This document shows, piece after piece, positions 21,636-31,770 of a stretch of DNA of 36,888 nt. This stretch comes from Schoenoplectus triqueter. Lineage: Eukaryota > Streptophyta > Magnoliopsida > Poales > Cyperaceae. Numbering within the stretch: the stretch's first letter is position 1; each line of letters starts with the position of its first letter. A program made the position numbers and the translations under genes. A model generated the notes under the pieces. It made no database searches. It saw nothing but the letters and a program-made list of their open reading frames with translations, and was not told the DNA's origin. Location of the stretch: assembly GCA_964058805.1 (NCBI GenBank), contig CAXKVV010000420.1, positions 1 through 36,888 of the forward strand, given 5' to 3'.

Positions 21636-22825
21636 TCTGCGCGTGCGCCCTTCCATCCCTTTTCTTTTCCTTGCTTCTCTCATGTGCTGAGAATTCGTAA
21701 ACAAAAAAAAAATCTGAACTGATAAGAACAGATAAGAGCACAAAGGTAGGGAAAGAGGAGATTCAAAGGGGAAGGAAGAGGTGGTGGCCAGATTTTTTTC
21801 TAGGGAGAGTTTAACCCACCCCGATTGCTGCCTGTTGCCTTCTATCTCTCTGACTTGCTCTATACTGGTAAACCCTAGCTCCTTTATTCCCTTGAGGGGT
21901 GCCATTTCTTGCTGGTAAATGTCGTGGTTTCTTTTTTATTGCTGGCTTGACCTATTATCTATCTTGCTTTGTGTTGTTTGTTTGTGCTGCTTGGGTTTCG
22001 TACCAGCGTTTGTGCTGGCCCGTTGTGCTACCACTGATGTATCTGAGCTAGTTAAGATTGGTCTGTTTTGGGCTTTGGTACACTGGTACCACTGGTACCA
22101 GTGAGGTGAGGCCCCTCTGATATCTGATTTCTTTTGTTCTCTGGACATTCTGTGTTGGTTGGTTTGTTGCTCTGATCTGTTTGACTGGGTAAATTTGTTT
22201 GTTTGTGAATGGATTCTGGAAAAGGGGTGGTTGTTGTTGCCCCTTTGTGACCCTTGAATTGATTCTGGTCGGTTACTGAGAGGCTGGTTCTGTACTGATT
22301 GTGTGATTTGATTTTTATCTAACCCCCTGAAACTGTCCTAACTGTTTGGCTCTGTCTGGTACATTGATCTGTATATGCACCTATTAGCTGAAATTCTGAT
22401 GGTTGATTTTCTGATCTGATACTACCCTTGCTCTGGCTTGAACCCTATTTGAATGTTATATACATATGTGTTACTGGGTTGGTTGGTAGGACTGAAACTG
22501 CTCTTGATTTTGCTGTTGCCTCCCCCTACTGGTTACTGGTACCAGTGTACCTGTTAGGCTGGTTCACTTCTTTTGTTGTTGCCTTTGTTATGATGGCCTA
22601 CTAATTGATCCTTTGATCTTGGCCGATATTTTCTTACGGGATGCGGTCCTCTGACCCTTGGTTGGTACAGTGTAGGCTCCCATTTGTTTCCGATTTGTTA
22701 ATTCACGGGTAGTTATCTCCTTTTTACGATATGGCAACTGAAGACATATATATCCATTTGTTTATATTTTGTAAGGTGAATTACCAGATTCAGTAGACCA
22801 GAGTACGTGCTTATAGCCGTTCACT

Positions 22826-22889
22826 CTCCTAGGGCGTTATCGCCCCGGGAGCCCGAATTGTCGTTTGTGCGGCGTTGTCGCTGCACAAA
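22826..22889 (+). other. paired hairpins in the Gypsy LTR
   Basis: Two adjacent stem-loops occur here. One pairs ctcctagggcg with cgccccgggag around ttat. The other pairs gtttgtgc with gcacaaac. Both recur in the 3' LTR. The first is also preserved in the old inverted LTR fragment near 34430-34455, while the second is partly eroded there. They lie in the transcribed part of the LTR, so an RNA role is possible but not shown. Confidence 0.7.
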
Positions 22890-23601
22890 CATAAAGTCCT
22901 AAGTTAGTAAGTTGGGCCCTGGTTGTGCCCGCTTAGGCAAGGCCCGAGTTAGTAAGTTGGGCCCTGGTTGTGCCCGCTCGGGATGAATCTGGTAAATTTA
23001 CAAACTGGGTAATTATTATGGGTGTTTGACTCTCGTATCGTATACTTTATATTATATTATTATTTCCACAGAATTTTCTATTTCGGGTTTCTTTACCATA
23101 TCATATCATAACATGTAAGTTAAATGCGCATAATAATAATTATTATATTTATTCATCAATATTATATTGCATTTCAGACATCAGTATCGGTTTTTGGGTC
23201 CAGTCTAGGAAAGAAGATCGAATCTTAAGGCTGGATCTAAATCCGTACTGAGTAATTTATAAAATTACTCACGTTTCCACGGTGGTTGTGGGATCCAGGT
23301 ATTTTCAGGTTCGGGATTTTTGGCTAGTGCGAGTGCTAGGGACAGTCCTGCGCGATGACAGGGATGCTTCGCTGCATTGGCATGTGAGCTGGGTAGTCAG
23401 TTAGGATCCATCGGGTTTTTGAGTCTTATTTTCTTCTTTTGGGTTTTTATTTGAGAGATTGCTGCCCATTCCGATGGAGCTAGCCCCCCGCCTATGTGGG
23501 CGTTGTATTCTCTTTGTTCATTCTGGACTGTATGGTCATGTATTCTTATTATTATTATTTTGTTTATTCTGTGATTGCCTTATTTTATTCATTTAGCCTT
23601 T

Positions 23602-23627
23602 CGTACGCACGTCTCGTCGTGCGTACG
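23602..23627 (+). other. palindrome near the LTR 3' end
   Basis: The arms cgtacgcacg and cgtgcgtacg surround a 6-base loop, 50 bp before the end of the LTR. The same structure is at 31690-31715. A mutated version (cgtacgcacg with cgcgcgtatg) is in the inverted LTR fragment near 33700. It could be an RNA hairpin in U5 or a terminator/3'-end signal. Confidence 0.7.
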
Positions 23628-23685
23628 TGGCGGGATTAAGCACCCCTAACCCGATTCATTTATTTTGGGGTGTGACATCCTTCGG

Positions 23686-23697
23686 TGGTATCAGAGC
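23686..23697 (+). promoter_or_regulatory. Gypsy primer binding site (initiator tRNA-Met)
   Basis: The string tggtatcagagc is complementary to the 3' end of initiator tRNA-Met. It starts 8 bases after the LTR end (spacer tccttcgg), further than the one base seen in the Copia element. Confidence 0.95.
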
Positions 23698-24018
23698 ATG
23701 GACTTTTATAACTCGATTCAATATAAGCCATGCTAGGGTAACATTCACGAAATCCCGAGAAATATGAATAGATAAACAGAATAATAATGAGGACTTGACT
23801 TAGGTTGTGAGAGTAGGTCAAGGAAAAAGGGGGAGGCGTCGCACGACTATACGATCGTGACTTCGCTGATCCTGCGGATCCCACCGCCCAAAGTGAGTAA
23901 CATGTCATGAGTAGGTGTAGAATATAAAATTTGTAGAGAAATTTAGCGAACCCTAAGTGATACTTACGGGATTTATTCTTTTCTTTTTCCCAGATTTCTG
24001 TGTTTCATTCGGTCGGCC
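23698..24018 (+). other. Gypsy leader
   Basis: A 321-bp untranslated stretch lies between the primer site and the Gag-Pol start. The short frame on the opposite strand (23660-23908) crosses the primer site and is not credible. No repeat modules comparable to the Copia leader are seen. Confidence 0.7.
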
Positions 24019-27000
24019 ATGATGCACTCATCCTCGGGAGGTCGCGATCCTCGGAGGCCTCGCACCCGTGCTCAGGGCCGGCTAGAGCTACCCCCACCAG
24101 ATCCACAGCCCTCACGCCCGCTTACGAGTGAGGGTCATGTGGCCCACGATACCGCCAGTTCCACGCACCGTCCGCACCCCTCTGATGAGCGTGGTACTCC
24201 ATCTCCACTGTCTCCCCCGGTCACTTCTCCCGGGACCCATACGCGTAGAGCGGCTCCCCGTACCCCGTCACCTGTGGATCCGCCACAGCCTGCGGCCCCG
24301 CCGCTGCCTATCTTATTCACCCCCGGTACTGACCCGGCCCAGCTTATGCAGGCCTTCTTCTCTGGGCTGGCGCAGTTTACCTCTCAGGCGAGCGCTGCGG
24401 GACAGACGGCACAGGATCCGTTTGTCTCTGCGTTACGGGAGTTTGAGCGCCATCATACACCCCGGTATGATGGTAGCGGCGGTTACGACGCTGCTGAGGA
24501 GTGGCTTGCAGCAGTGCAGGTCACTTTTCGACTCTCGCGTACTCCCGAGGCCTACATGGCCGAGCTAGCGACCACCCTATTGGATCGCGACGCTCGCCAC
24601 TGGTGGACCTCCCAGGAGCCTCAGTTTGAGGGTGGAGTTCGAGCCATGTCGTGGGAGCGTTTCTCCGACATATTTAGGGCTCGCTTCATGGGAGAGCACC
24701 AGTTATCTGTGCTCCGATACAGGTTCGAGACGCTGACACAGGGTTCTCGGACAGCTCGTCAGTATGGAGAGTTATTCATTCGACTCTCTCGTTACGCACC
24801 CGAGCTAGTCGCGGATCCAGCGCGACGCCGAGCCCGATTTATTCGAGGACTTCAGCCGGCTCTGGCTAGTGTCCTCGACATTTACCCTGGTACTTCGGTG
24901 GAGTTTCTGATGGATAAGGCCGAGTACCAGGAGAGCCTTATTGGAGCGCGGGCCGCGGCCCGCAACATCCGACCCCGTTTCGAGGGAGCCTCCACCTCGC
25001 TCCCTCCGCCACGACCCCCTGCACCCGTACCACCCCGCAGACCCCCGCTGCACCCACAGAGATATCAGCCGTACCCTCAGAGGTCCCAGCAGTACTCGCC
25101 GAGACCCCAGCATGCTCCGTCGAGACCTCGCCCCGGACTATGCCATTCGTGCCAGCAGCCGGGACACTGGGCACCCGACTGCCCATTCAGAGGTTCCCGA
25201 CCGACCCCGGGAGCCACATCGGGGCCTCCTCGACCAGCAGGAGGACGTGGATCATCTACCCCGCCTCGAGGCGGAGGACGAGGACAGACGGCTCGCCCTA
25301 TTGCTCGGGTTCATGCTGTTGTTGCTGACGAGACCGCACCAGAGGTGGATGTGGAGCAGCCGTGCTATGAGGATCCCGTCGATGCCGAGCTCATTGCAGG
25401 TATGGTGTACATCTCTGACAGCCCTGCTTTTGTACTTATAGATACGGGGGCTAGTCATTCATTCGTTTCATCACTATTTATCGCGTCACGCGAGTGGCCT
25501 ACCGAGATTAGGACGCGAGCCATGGAGGTACAGACGCCACTCGGGAGGACCGTTATCGTCGACCGGGTATGTCGCGGACGTTTGGTTAGGATTGCGGGTA
25601 GGGACCTAGTAGTAGACCTTACCGTCCTCGACATGCGAGACTTCGACGTACTTCTAGGACTCGATTGGTTGACGCGACATCGCGCCGTAGTCGACTGTGA
25701 GCGACGCAGTGTGAGGTTCGGTGACGAGACGTCAGAGCCTTTTTATTTCCGAGGGAAGAAGCCAGGTACGAGAGTGCCAATTATATCCGCCCTTCAGGCA
25801 AAGCATCTCATGTCAGCGGGATGCGAGTATTACCTGGCGTCTGTTGCAGTTACGGACGCCAAGGAGGTGGATATATCGACCGTTCCCGTTGCGAGAGAGT
25901 ATCCCGACGTCTTTCCGGACGAGCTACCCGGCTTACCGCCGCCACGTGACGTAGAGTTCTGCATCGAGCTTCAGCCGGGCACGACGCCCGTCGCACGCGC
26001 CCCGTACCGGATGGCCCCCGCAGAGCTACGGGAGTTGAAGATTCAGTTGGAGGAGTTATTGGAGAAGGGATTTATACGCCCGAGTACCTCCCCTTGGGGT
26101 GCTCCGGTCTTGTTCGTCCGCAAGAAGGACGGCACCCTACGTCTGTACATAGACTATAGGGAGCTCAACAAGGTCACAGTGCCCAACAGGTATCCGATAC
26201 CTCGTATCGATGACCTGTTTGATCAGCTACAGGGTTCACAGGTATTTTCCAAGATCGATCTACGATCTGGATACCATCAGCTGATCATTAGGGCCGGTGA
26301 CGTCCCGAAGACTGCTTTCCGTACGCGATACGGTCACTACGAGTTTTTAGTTATGTCATTTGGTTTGACGAACGCCCCCGCGTATTTCATGAGCCTTATG
26401 CATAGGGTGTTCTCAGACTATCTAGACCAGTTCGTAGTAGTCTTTATTGACGATATACTCGTCTATTCGCGTAGTCGGGACGAGCACGCGCGCCATCTGA
26501 GACTGACTCTGCAGCGGTTGAGAGAGCATAAGCTATATGCCAAGCTCTCGAAGTGCGAGTTTTGGCTCGAGCAGGTCGGATTCCTTGGACACATTATATC
26601 TAGGGATGGACTTGCGGTGGACCCGCAGAAGATTTCGGCGATCACAGAGTGGAGACCCCCTACGACTCAGACTGAGGTGCGTAGTTTCTTAGGACTCGCT
26701 GGGTACTACCGGCGATTCGTAGAGGGATTCTCCGTACTCGCCGCACCATTGACCCAGCTGTTGCAGAAGGGAGTCAAATTTGAGTGGACTCCCGAGCGAC
26801 AGCAGAGCTTCGAGGAGCTCAAGAGACGTCTCGTCTCTGCGCCCATTCTAGCCATGCCGGTGCCCGACACGGAGTATTCGGTCTATACCGATGCATCCCG
26901 GCTTGGACTTGGGTGTGTCTTGATGCAGGAGGGGCACGTCATTGCCTACGCATCTCGACAGCTTAAGACCCATGAGAGGAACTATCCGACTCATGATTTG

Positions 27001-28806
27001 GAGTTGGCCGCCGTGATCTTCGCATTGAAGATCTGGCGTCATTACCTCTATGGAGCGAAGTGCAAGATCTTCACCGATCATAAGAGCCTCAAGTATGTCT
27101 TTACGCAGAAGGAGCTCAATTTGAGACAGAGGCGATGGCTGGAGTTGATGAAGGATTACGAGCTGGAGATCCTGTATCACCCCGGCAAGGCCAATGTAGT
27201 GGCTGATGCCTTGAGTCGCAAGAGTAGCGCGAACCTTGCGACTCTGATCACCGAGCAGCACCAGTTGATTGAGGACATGCGACGACTGGATCTCGTCATG
27301 ACTATTGCGGACGCGCCATCCCCCTCCACCTCGATCGACATTGCCACGGCAGCGCCATTGAGCATACGGCCCACGCTACGGGACGAGATACGACTTGCAC
27401 AGCCCTCCGATCCTCTGTTGGCGAAGTACATCGCTAGTGTACCCCAGGGCACCGCACCGCGTTTCCACATCGCTGACGATGGAGCGCTTCTGTTTGACGA
27501 TCGCCTGTGCGTACCTAAGGACCCAGATCTCAAGAGTAGGATCTTGACAGAGGCCCACGACTCAGGGTACGCTATCCACCCCGGCGAGACCAAGATGTAT
27601 CAGACCCTTAAGAGACACTTCTGGTGGAAGAAGATGCATCAGGAGATAGCCCAGTACGTGGCTAGGTGTCTCGTATGTCAGAAGGTTAAGGCCGACCGTA
27701 GGAGACCGGCTGGACTGATACAGCCCCTACCGAAGTCACAGCGCAAGTTTGATATCATCACGATGGATTTTGTGACGGGACTGCCCAGGACGCGACTGGG
27801 GCACAACGCAGTATGGGTCATTGTCGACACGCTTACCAAGGTCGCGCACTTCATTCCCTTTCGATTAGGGACATCGGCTGAGGACATGGGGAGATTGTAC
27901 CTAGCCTGGCAGTACCGCCACCATGGAGTACCGACGCGGATCATCTCCGATCGTGACCCCCGCTTTACGTCTCGATTTTGGGGGAGATTCCAGGAGGCCC
28001 TCGGGACGACGCTCAGTTTTAGCACCGCTTTCCATCCGCAGACCGACGGACAGTCTGAGCGTACGATCCAGACTCTCGAGGATATGCTACGCGCTTGCGC
28101 ACTCACGATGAGTGGAGATTGGGAGCTGCACCTCAGTTTGTCAGAGTTCGCGTATAACAGCAGCTATCACGCTTCGATCGGCATGTCCCCTTTCGAGGCA
28201 CTCTACGGACAGCCTGTACGTACACCAGTATGCTGGGGACCCGCCGGCACGTACGAGCCTACGACATCCGAGATGATCAACGAGAGTCATGCCACCGTCA
28301 AGTTGATCCACGAGCGTCTACGCGCAGCCCAGGACCGACAGAGACGCTACGCGGACCCCAAGAGACGCGATTTCCAGCTGACCGTGGGCGAGCACGCGTT
28401 GTTGAGAGTCTCGCCCACCAAGGGCGTTATGAGGTTCGGAGTCAAGGGGAAGCTCGCACCACGATACATTGGACCATTCCTGATCCTCGAGCGAGTTGGA
28501 CCTTCGGCATATCGACTCGCCCTACCCCCTTCGCTCGCTGGAGTGCACAACGTCTTCCACGTGTCACAGTTGAGACGTTACGTATCCGATCCTTCTCACG
28601 TTTTGGAGGTCGAGCCTCTTCATGTGGAGCCGGACCTATCCTACAGAGAGCGACCGCTGCGTATCTTGGACACGCAGGTGACCCAGCTTCGGAGACGATC
28701 TATTCCTCGAGTCCTCGTGCAGTGGGAGCATCATTCGCCCCGGGAGGCCACTTGGGAGCTTGAGAGCGAGATGCGGGAGAGCCACCCCGAGCTGTTCACG
28801 GCGTGA
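24019..28806 (+). CDS. Gag-Pol polyprotein of a Ty3/Gypsy chromovirus, intact
   Basis: A single 1595-residue frame without stop or shift. It begins at the first of two adjacent ATGs, after a leader free of competing long frames. Domains: a proline-rich N-terminus (1-100); Retrotrans_gag (about 150-310); CCHC zinc knuckle (375-388, [14 protein letters not shown]); aspartic protease with DTGA (475-478); reverse transcriptase with YIDYRELNK and catalytic FIDD (809-812); RNase H with D958, E995, D1020 and D1063; integrase zinc finger H1180, H1187, C1217, C1220; integrase core D1250, D1311, E1347 (35-residue spacing); and a chromodomain-like tail (about 1530-1593) with ILDTQV, VQWEHH and EATWE. 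It would form particles, copy the RNA and insert the DNA, with the tail directing insertion to marked chromatin. All catalytic residues I can check are present. Gag and Pol are in one frame, so Gag excess would need another mechanism. Confidence 0.97.
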   Translation: MMHSSSGGRDPRRPRTRAQGRLELPPPDPQPSRPLTSEGHVAHDTASSTHRPHPSDERGTPSPLSPPVTSPGTHTRRAAPRTPSPVDPPQPAAPPLPILFTPGTDPAQLMQAFFSGLAQFTSQASAAGQTAQDPFVSALREFERHHTPRYDGSGGYDAAEEWLAAVQVTFRLSRTPEAYMAELATTLLDRDARHWWTSQEPQFEGGVRAMSWERFSDIFRARFMGEHQLSVLRYRFETLTQGSRTARQYGELFIRLSRYAPELVADPARRRARFIRGLQPALASVLDIYPGTSVEFLMDKAEYQESLIGARAAARNIRPRFEGASTSLPPPRPPAPVPPRRPPLHPQRYQPYPQRSQQYSPRPQHAPSRPRPGLCHSCQQPGHWAPDCPFRGSRPTPGATSGPPRPAGGRGSSTPPRGGGRGQTARPIARVHAVVADETAPEVDVEQPCYEDPVDAELIAGMVYISDSPAFVLIDTGASHSFVSSLFIASREWPTEIRTRAMEVQTPLGRTVIVDRVCRGRLVRIAGRDLVVDLTVLDMRDFDVLLGLDWLTRHRAVVDCERRSVRFGDETSEPFYFRGKKPGTRVPIISALQAKHLMSAGCEYYLASVAVTDAKEVDISTVPVAREYPDVFPDELPGLPPPRDVEFCIELQPGTTPVARAPYRMAPAELRELKIQLEELLEKGFIRPSTSPWGAPVLFVRKKDGTLRLYIDYRELNKVTVPNRYPIPRIDDLFDQLQGSQVFSKIDLRSGYHQLIIRAGDVPKTAFRTRYGHYEFLVMSFGLTNAPAYFMSLMHRVFSDYLDQFVVVFIDDILVYSRSRDEHARHLRLTLQRLREHKLYAKLSKCEFWLEQVGFLGHIISRDGLAVDPQKISAITEWRPPTTQTEVRSFLGLAGYYRRFVEGFSVLAAPLTQLLQKGVKFEWTPERQQSFEELKRRLVSAPILAMPVPDTEYSVYTDASRLGLGCVLMQEGHVIAYASRQLKTHERNYPTHDLELAAVIFALKIWRHYLYGAKCKIFTDHKSLKYVFTQKELNLRQRRWLELMKDYELEILYHPGKANVVADALSRKSSANLATLITEQHQLIEDMRRLDLVMTIADAPSPSTSIDIATAAPLSIRPTLRDEIRLAQPSDPLLAKYIASVPQGTAPRFHIADDGALLFDDRLCVPKDPDLKSRILTEAHDSGYAIHPGETKMYQTLKRHFWWKKMHQEIAQYVARCLVCQKVKADRRRPAGLIQPLPKSQRKFDIITMDFVTGLPRTRLGHNAVWVIVDTLTKVAHFIPFRLGTSAEDMGRLYLAWQYRHHGVPTRIISDRDPRFTSRFWGRFQEALGTTLSFSTAFHPQTDGQSERTIQTLEDMLRACALTMSGDWELHLSLSEFAYNSSYHASIGMSPFEALYGQPVRTPVCWGPAGTYEPTTSEMINESHATVKLIHERLRAAQDRQRRYADPKRRDFQLTVGEHALLRVSPTKGVMRFGVKGKLAPRYIGPFLILERVGPSAYRLALPPSLAGVHNVFHVSQLRRYVSDPSHVLEVEPLHVEPDLSYRERPLRILDTQVTQLRRRSIPRVLVQWEHHSPREATWELESEMRESHPELFTA

Positions 28807-28835
28807 GTTTTGGTTTCGAGGACGAAACTTCTTTT

Positions 28836-28849
28836 AAGGGGGGGAGAAA
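28836..28849 (+). promoter_or_regulatory. Gypsy polypurine tract
   Basis: An unbroken purine run with seven consecutive G (aaggggggg then agaaa) ends directly at the 3' LTR. It is preceded by a small ttcgaggacgaa hairpin just after the Gag-Pol stop. Position and composition fit the plus-strand primer. Confidence 0.92.
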
Positions 28850-31765
28850 TGTCAAACCGTAAATTTTAATTAGGCATTAATAATAATTAATTTAGATAAT
28901 GATCAAAATTTAACTAATGAAAATTAACAGATATTTTTATTGATCGACAATTAAGAGAATATAATTATGTATATCGGTAAATATACTATATATATTAGTT
29001 GACGAATGGATAAATAAATTTTATAATAAATCTTACCAACGACCTGTGAAATTTAGTAAGTACAGACCTGAATTCAATTAAACAAACAACATGAACCGAC
29101 CAATAAAGAAATATATAGATATATATATTTATAAATAAATAATGGATCAATTAAACTAGAACTGAATAAATTGAAATAAGGTGATGATATTAACCAAATG
29201 GGGACAATAATACGAACTTAATCGAAAATTATTATATCTTAAGACTTTAAGTTTTCCTCTGAAAATGACCCACCACACCAATAGCTTCGTTGCTATGCCA
29301 CAGAATATCATTAGCACCATTTTCTCTCTCTTCATTTATTATGCCCTCTCTCTCTCCCTCTCTCTCTCTCTCTCCCGGCCTCTCACCCTCTCTCTACCCC
29401 GTCCCCATCCCTCTCTCTGGAACTCTCCGTCTCCCCAGACGGGATTTTGTCTCTCTCTCTTGGTTCTGTCGATTCTTCCCCCGATGAGCGGCTCACTTGT
29501 CGCCTCACCCACTTGCGCCCTCACCCGCTCTCTGTCACTCCCACTCCCCGCCTCCTTCTTTTCCGCCGAGGCCATCGCCCCTCTTTGACTTCGCTTACGC
29601 GAGACCCCTCTCCCTCACCCAGTCACTCATCACTCCCCTTACCCTATCTCGACTGCCTGTCCCCTCTTCTACCTACTCTCAACAGATCAATCCCGACTTC
29701 TATGCCCTAACCCCTCTATAAAATCTGCGCGTGCGCCCTTCCATCCCTTTTCTTTTCCTTGCTTCTCTCATGTGCTGAGAATTCGTAAACAAAAAAAAAA
29801 TCTGAACTGATAAGAACAGATAAGAGCACAAAGGTAGGGAAAGAGGAGATTCAAAGGGGAAGGAAGAGGTGGTGGCCAGATTTTTTTCTAGGGAGAGTTT
29901 AACCCACCCCGATTGCTGCCTGTTGCCTTCTATCTCTCTGACTTGCTCTATACTGGTAAACCCTAGCTCCTTTATTCCCTTGAGGGGTGCCATTTCTTGC
30001 TGGTAAATGTCGTGGTTTCTTTTTTATTGCTGGCTTGACCTATTATCTATCTTGCTTTGTGTTGTTTGTTTGTGCTGCTTGGGTTTCGTACCAGCGTTTG
30101 TGCTGGCCCGTTGTGCTACCACTGATGTATCTGAGCTAGTTAAGATTGGTCTGTTTTGGGCTTTGGTACACTGGTACCACTGGTACCAGTGAGGTGAGGC
30201 CCCTCTGATATCTGATTTCTTTTGTTCTCTGGACATTCTGTGTTGGTTGGTTTGTTGCTCTGATCTGTTTGACTGGGTAAATTTGTTTGTTTGTGAATGG
30301 ATTCTGGAAAAGGGGTGGTTGTTGTTGCCCCTTTGTGACCCTTGAATTGATTCTGGTCGGTTACTGAGAGGCTGGTTCTGTACTGATTGTGTGATTTGAT
30401 TTTTATCTAACCCCCTGAAACTGTCCTAACTGTTTGGCTCTGTCTGGTACATTGATCTGTATATGCACCTATTAGCTGAAATTCTGATGGTTGATTTTCT
30501 GATCTGATACTACCCTTGCTCTGGCTTGAACCCTATTTGAATGTTATATACATATGTGTTACTGGGTTGGTTGGTAGGACTGAAACTGCTCTTGATTTTG
30601 CTGTTGCCTCCCCCTACTGGTTACTGGTACCAGTGTACCTGTTAGGCTGGTTCACTTCTTTTGTTGTTGCCTTTGTTATGATGGCCTACTAATTGATCCT
30701 TTGATCTTGGCCGATATTTTCTTACGGGATGCGGTCCTCTGACCCTTGGTTGGTACAGTGTAGGCTCCCATTTGTTTCCGATTTGTTAATTCACGGGTAG
30801 TTATCTCCTTTTTACGATATGGCAACTGAAGACATATATATCCATTTGTTTATATTTTGTAAGGTGAATTACCAGATTCAGTAGACCAGAGTACGTGCTT
30901 ATAGCCGTTCACTCTCCTAGGGCGTTATCGCCCCGGGAGCCCGAATTGTCGTTTGTGCGGCGTTGTCGCTGCACAAACATAAAGTCCTAAGTTAGTAAGT
31001 TGGGCCCTGGTTGTGCCCGCTTAGGCAAGGCCCGAGTTAGTAAGTTGGGCCCTGGTTGTGCCCGCTCGGGATGAATCTGGTAAATTTACAAACTGGGTAA
31101 TTATTATGGGTGTTTGACTCTCGTATCGTATACTTTATATTATATTATTATTTCCACAGAATTTTCTATTTCGGGTTTCTTTACCATATCATATCATAAC
31201 ATGTAAGTTAAATGCGCATAATAATAATTATTATATTTATTCATCAATATTATATTGCATTTCAGACATCAGTATCGGTTTTTGGGTCCAGTCTAGGAAA
31301 GAAGATCGAATCTTAAGGCTGGATCTAAATCCGTACTGAGTAATTTATAAAATTACTCACGTTTCCACGGTGGTTGTGGGATCCAGGTATTTTCAGGTTC
31401 GGGATTTTTGGCTAGTGCGAGTGCTAGGGACAGTCCTGCGCGATGACAGGGATGCTTCGCTGCATTGGCATGTGAGCTGGGTAGTCAGTTAGGATCCATC
31501 GGGTTTTTGAGTCTTATTTTCTTCTTTTGGGTTTTTATTTGAGAGATTGCTGCCCATTCCGATGGAGCTAGCCCCCCGCCTATGTGGGCGTTGTATTCTC
31601 TTTGTTCATTCTGGACTGTATGGTCATGTATTCTTATTATTATTATTTTGTTTATTCTGTGATTGCCTTATTTTATTCATTTAGCCTTTCGTACGCACGT
31701 CTCGTCGTGCGTACGTGGCGGGATTAAGCACCCCTAACCCGATTCATTTATTTTGGGGTGTGACA
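28850..31765 (+). repeat. Gypsy 3' LTR
   Basis: It has the same 2916-bp length as the 5' LTR at a constant offset of 8088. All stretches I compared are identical, and all small frames translate identically. It carries the same TATA box (29717-29723), 31-bp duplication (about 30991-31021 and 31036-31066) and hairpins, and ends gtgtgaca before TSD ttaag. Confidence 0.97.
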
Positions 31766-31770
31766 TTAAG

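Larger units (their letters stand above)
20762..23677 (+). repeat. Gypsy 5' LTR
   Basis: A 2916-bp LTR with ends tgtcaaacc and gtgtgaca. The first 400 bp are AT-rich, then a (CT)n/pyrimidine-rich stretch (21230-21620) leads to a TATA box. The downstream part holds a 31-bp direct duplication (22903-22933 and 22948-22978, starting gttagtaagttggg) and three strong hairpins (22826-22851, 22862-22889, 23602-23627). The small frames encoded here have no motif and are identical in both LTRs simply because the LTRs are identical. Confidence 0.97.
20757..31770 (+). mobile_element. intact Ty3/Gypsy chromovirus (Tekay/Del-like) LTR retrotransposon with TSDs
   Basis: The element runs 20762-31765 (11,004 bp), flanked by the duplication ttaag (20757-20761 and 31766-31770). 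It has two 2916-bp LTRs beginning tgtcaaacc and ending gtgtgaca, an initiator-tRNA primer site, one uninterrupted Gag-Pol frame and a G-rich polypurine tract. Domain order is Gag, protease, reverse transcriptase, RNase H, integrase, chromodomain-like tail, which defines a Ty3/Gypsy chromovirus; the C-terminal form suits Tekay/Del. The coding part is visibly GC-richer than its surroundings. I saw no difference between the LTRs in the stretches compared, so the insertion is very recent and the copy may be able to move by itself. Confidence 0.97.

Noticed and set aside
21177..21905. Several proline/serine/leucine-rich or arginine/glutamate-rich frames on both strands, repeated at 29265-29993
   Set aside because: Composition artefacts of the (CT)n pyrimidine-rich promoter stretch of the Gypsy LTR.
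8317..31765. One retrotransposon nested inside the other
   Set aside because: Each has its own TSD and the intervals do not overlap; the Copia lies in the inverted-repeat spacer and the Gypsy lies outside it.
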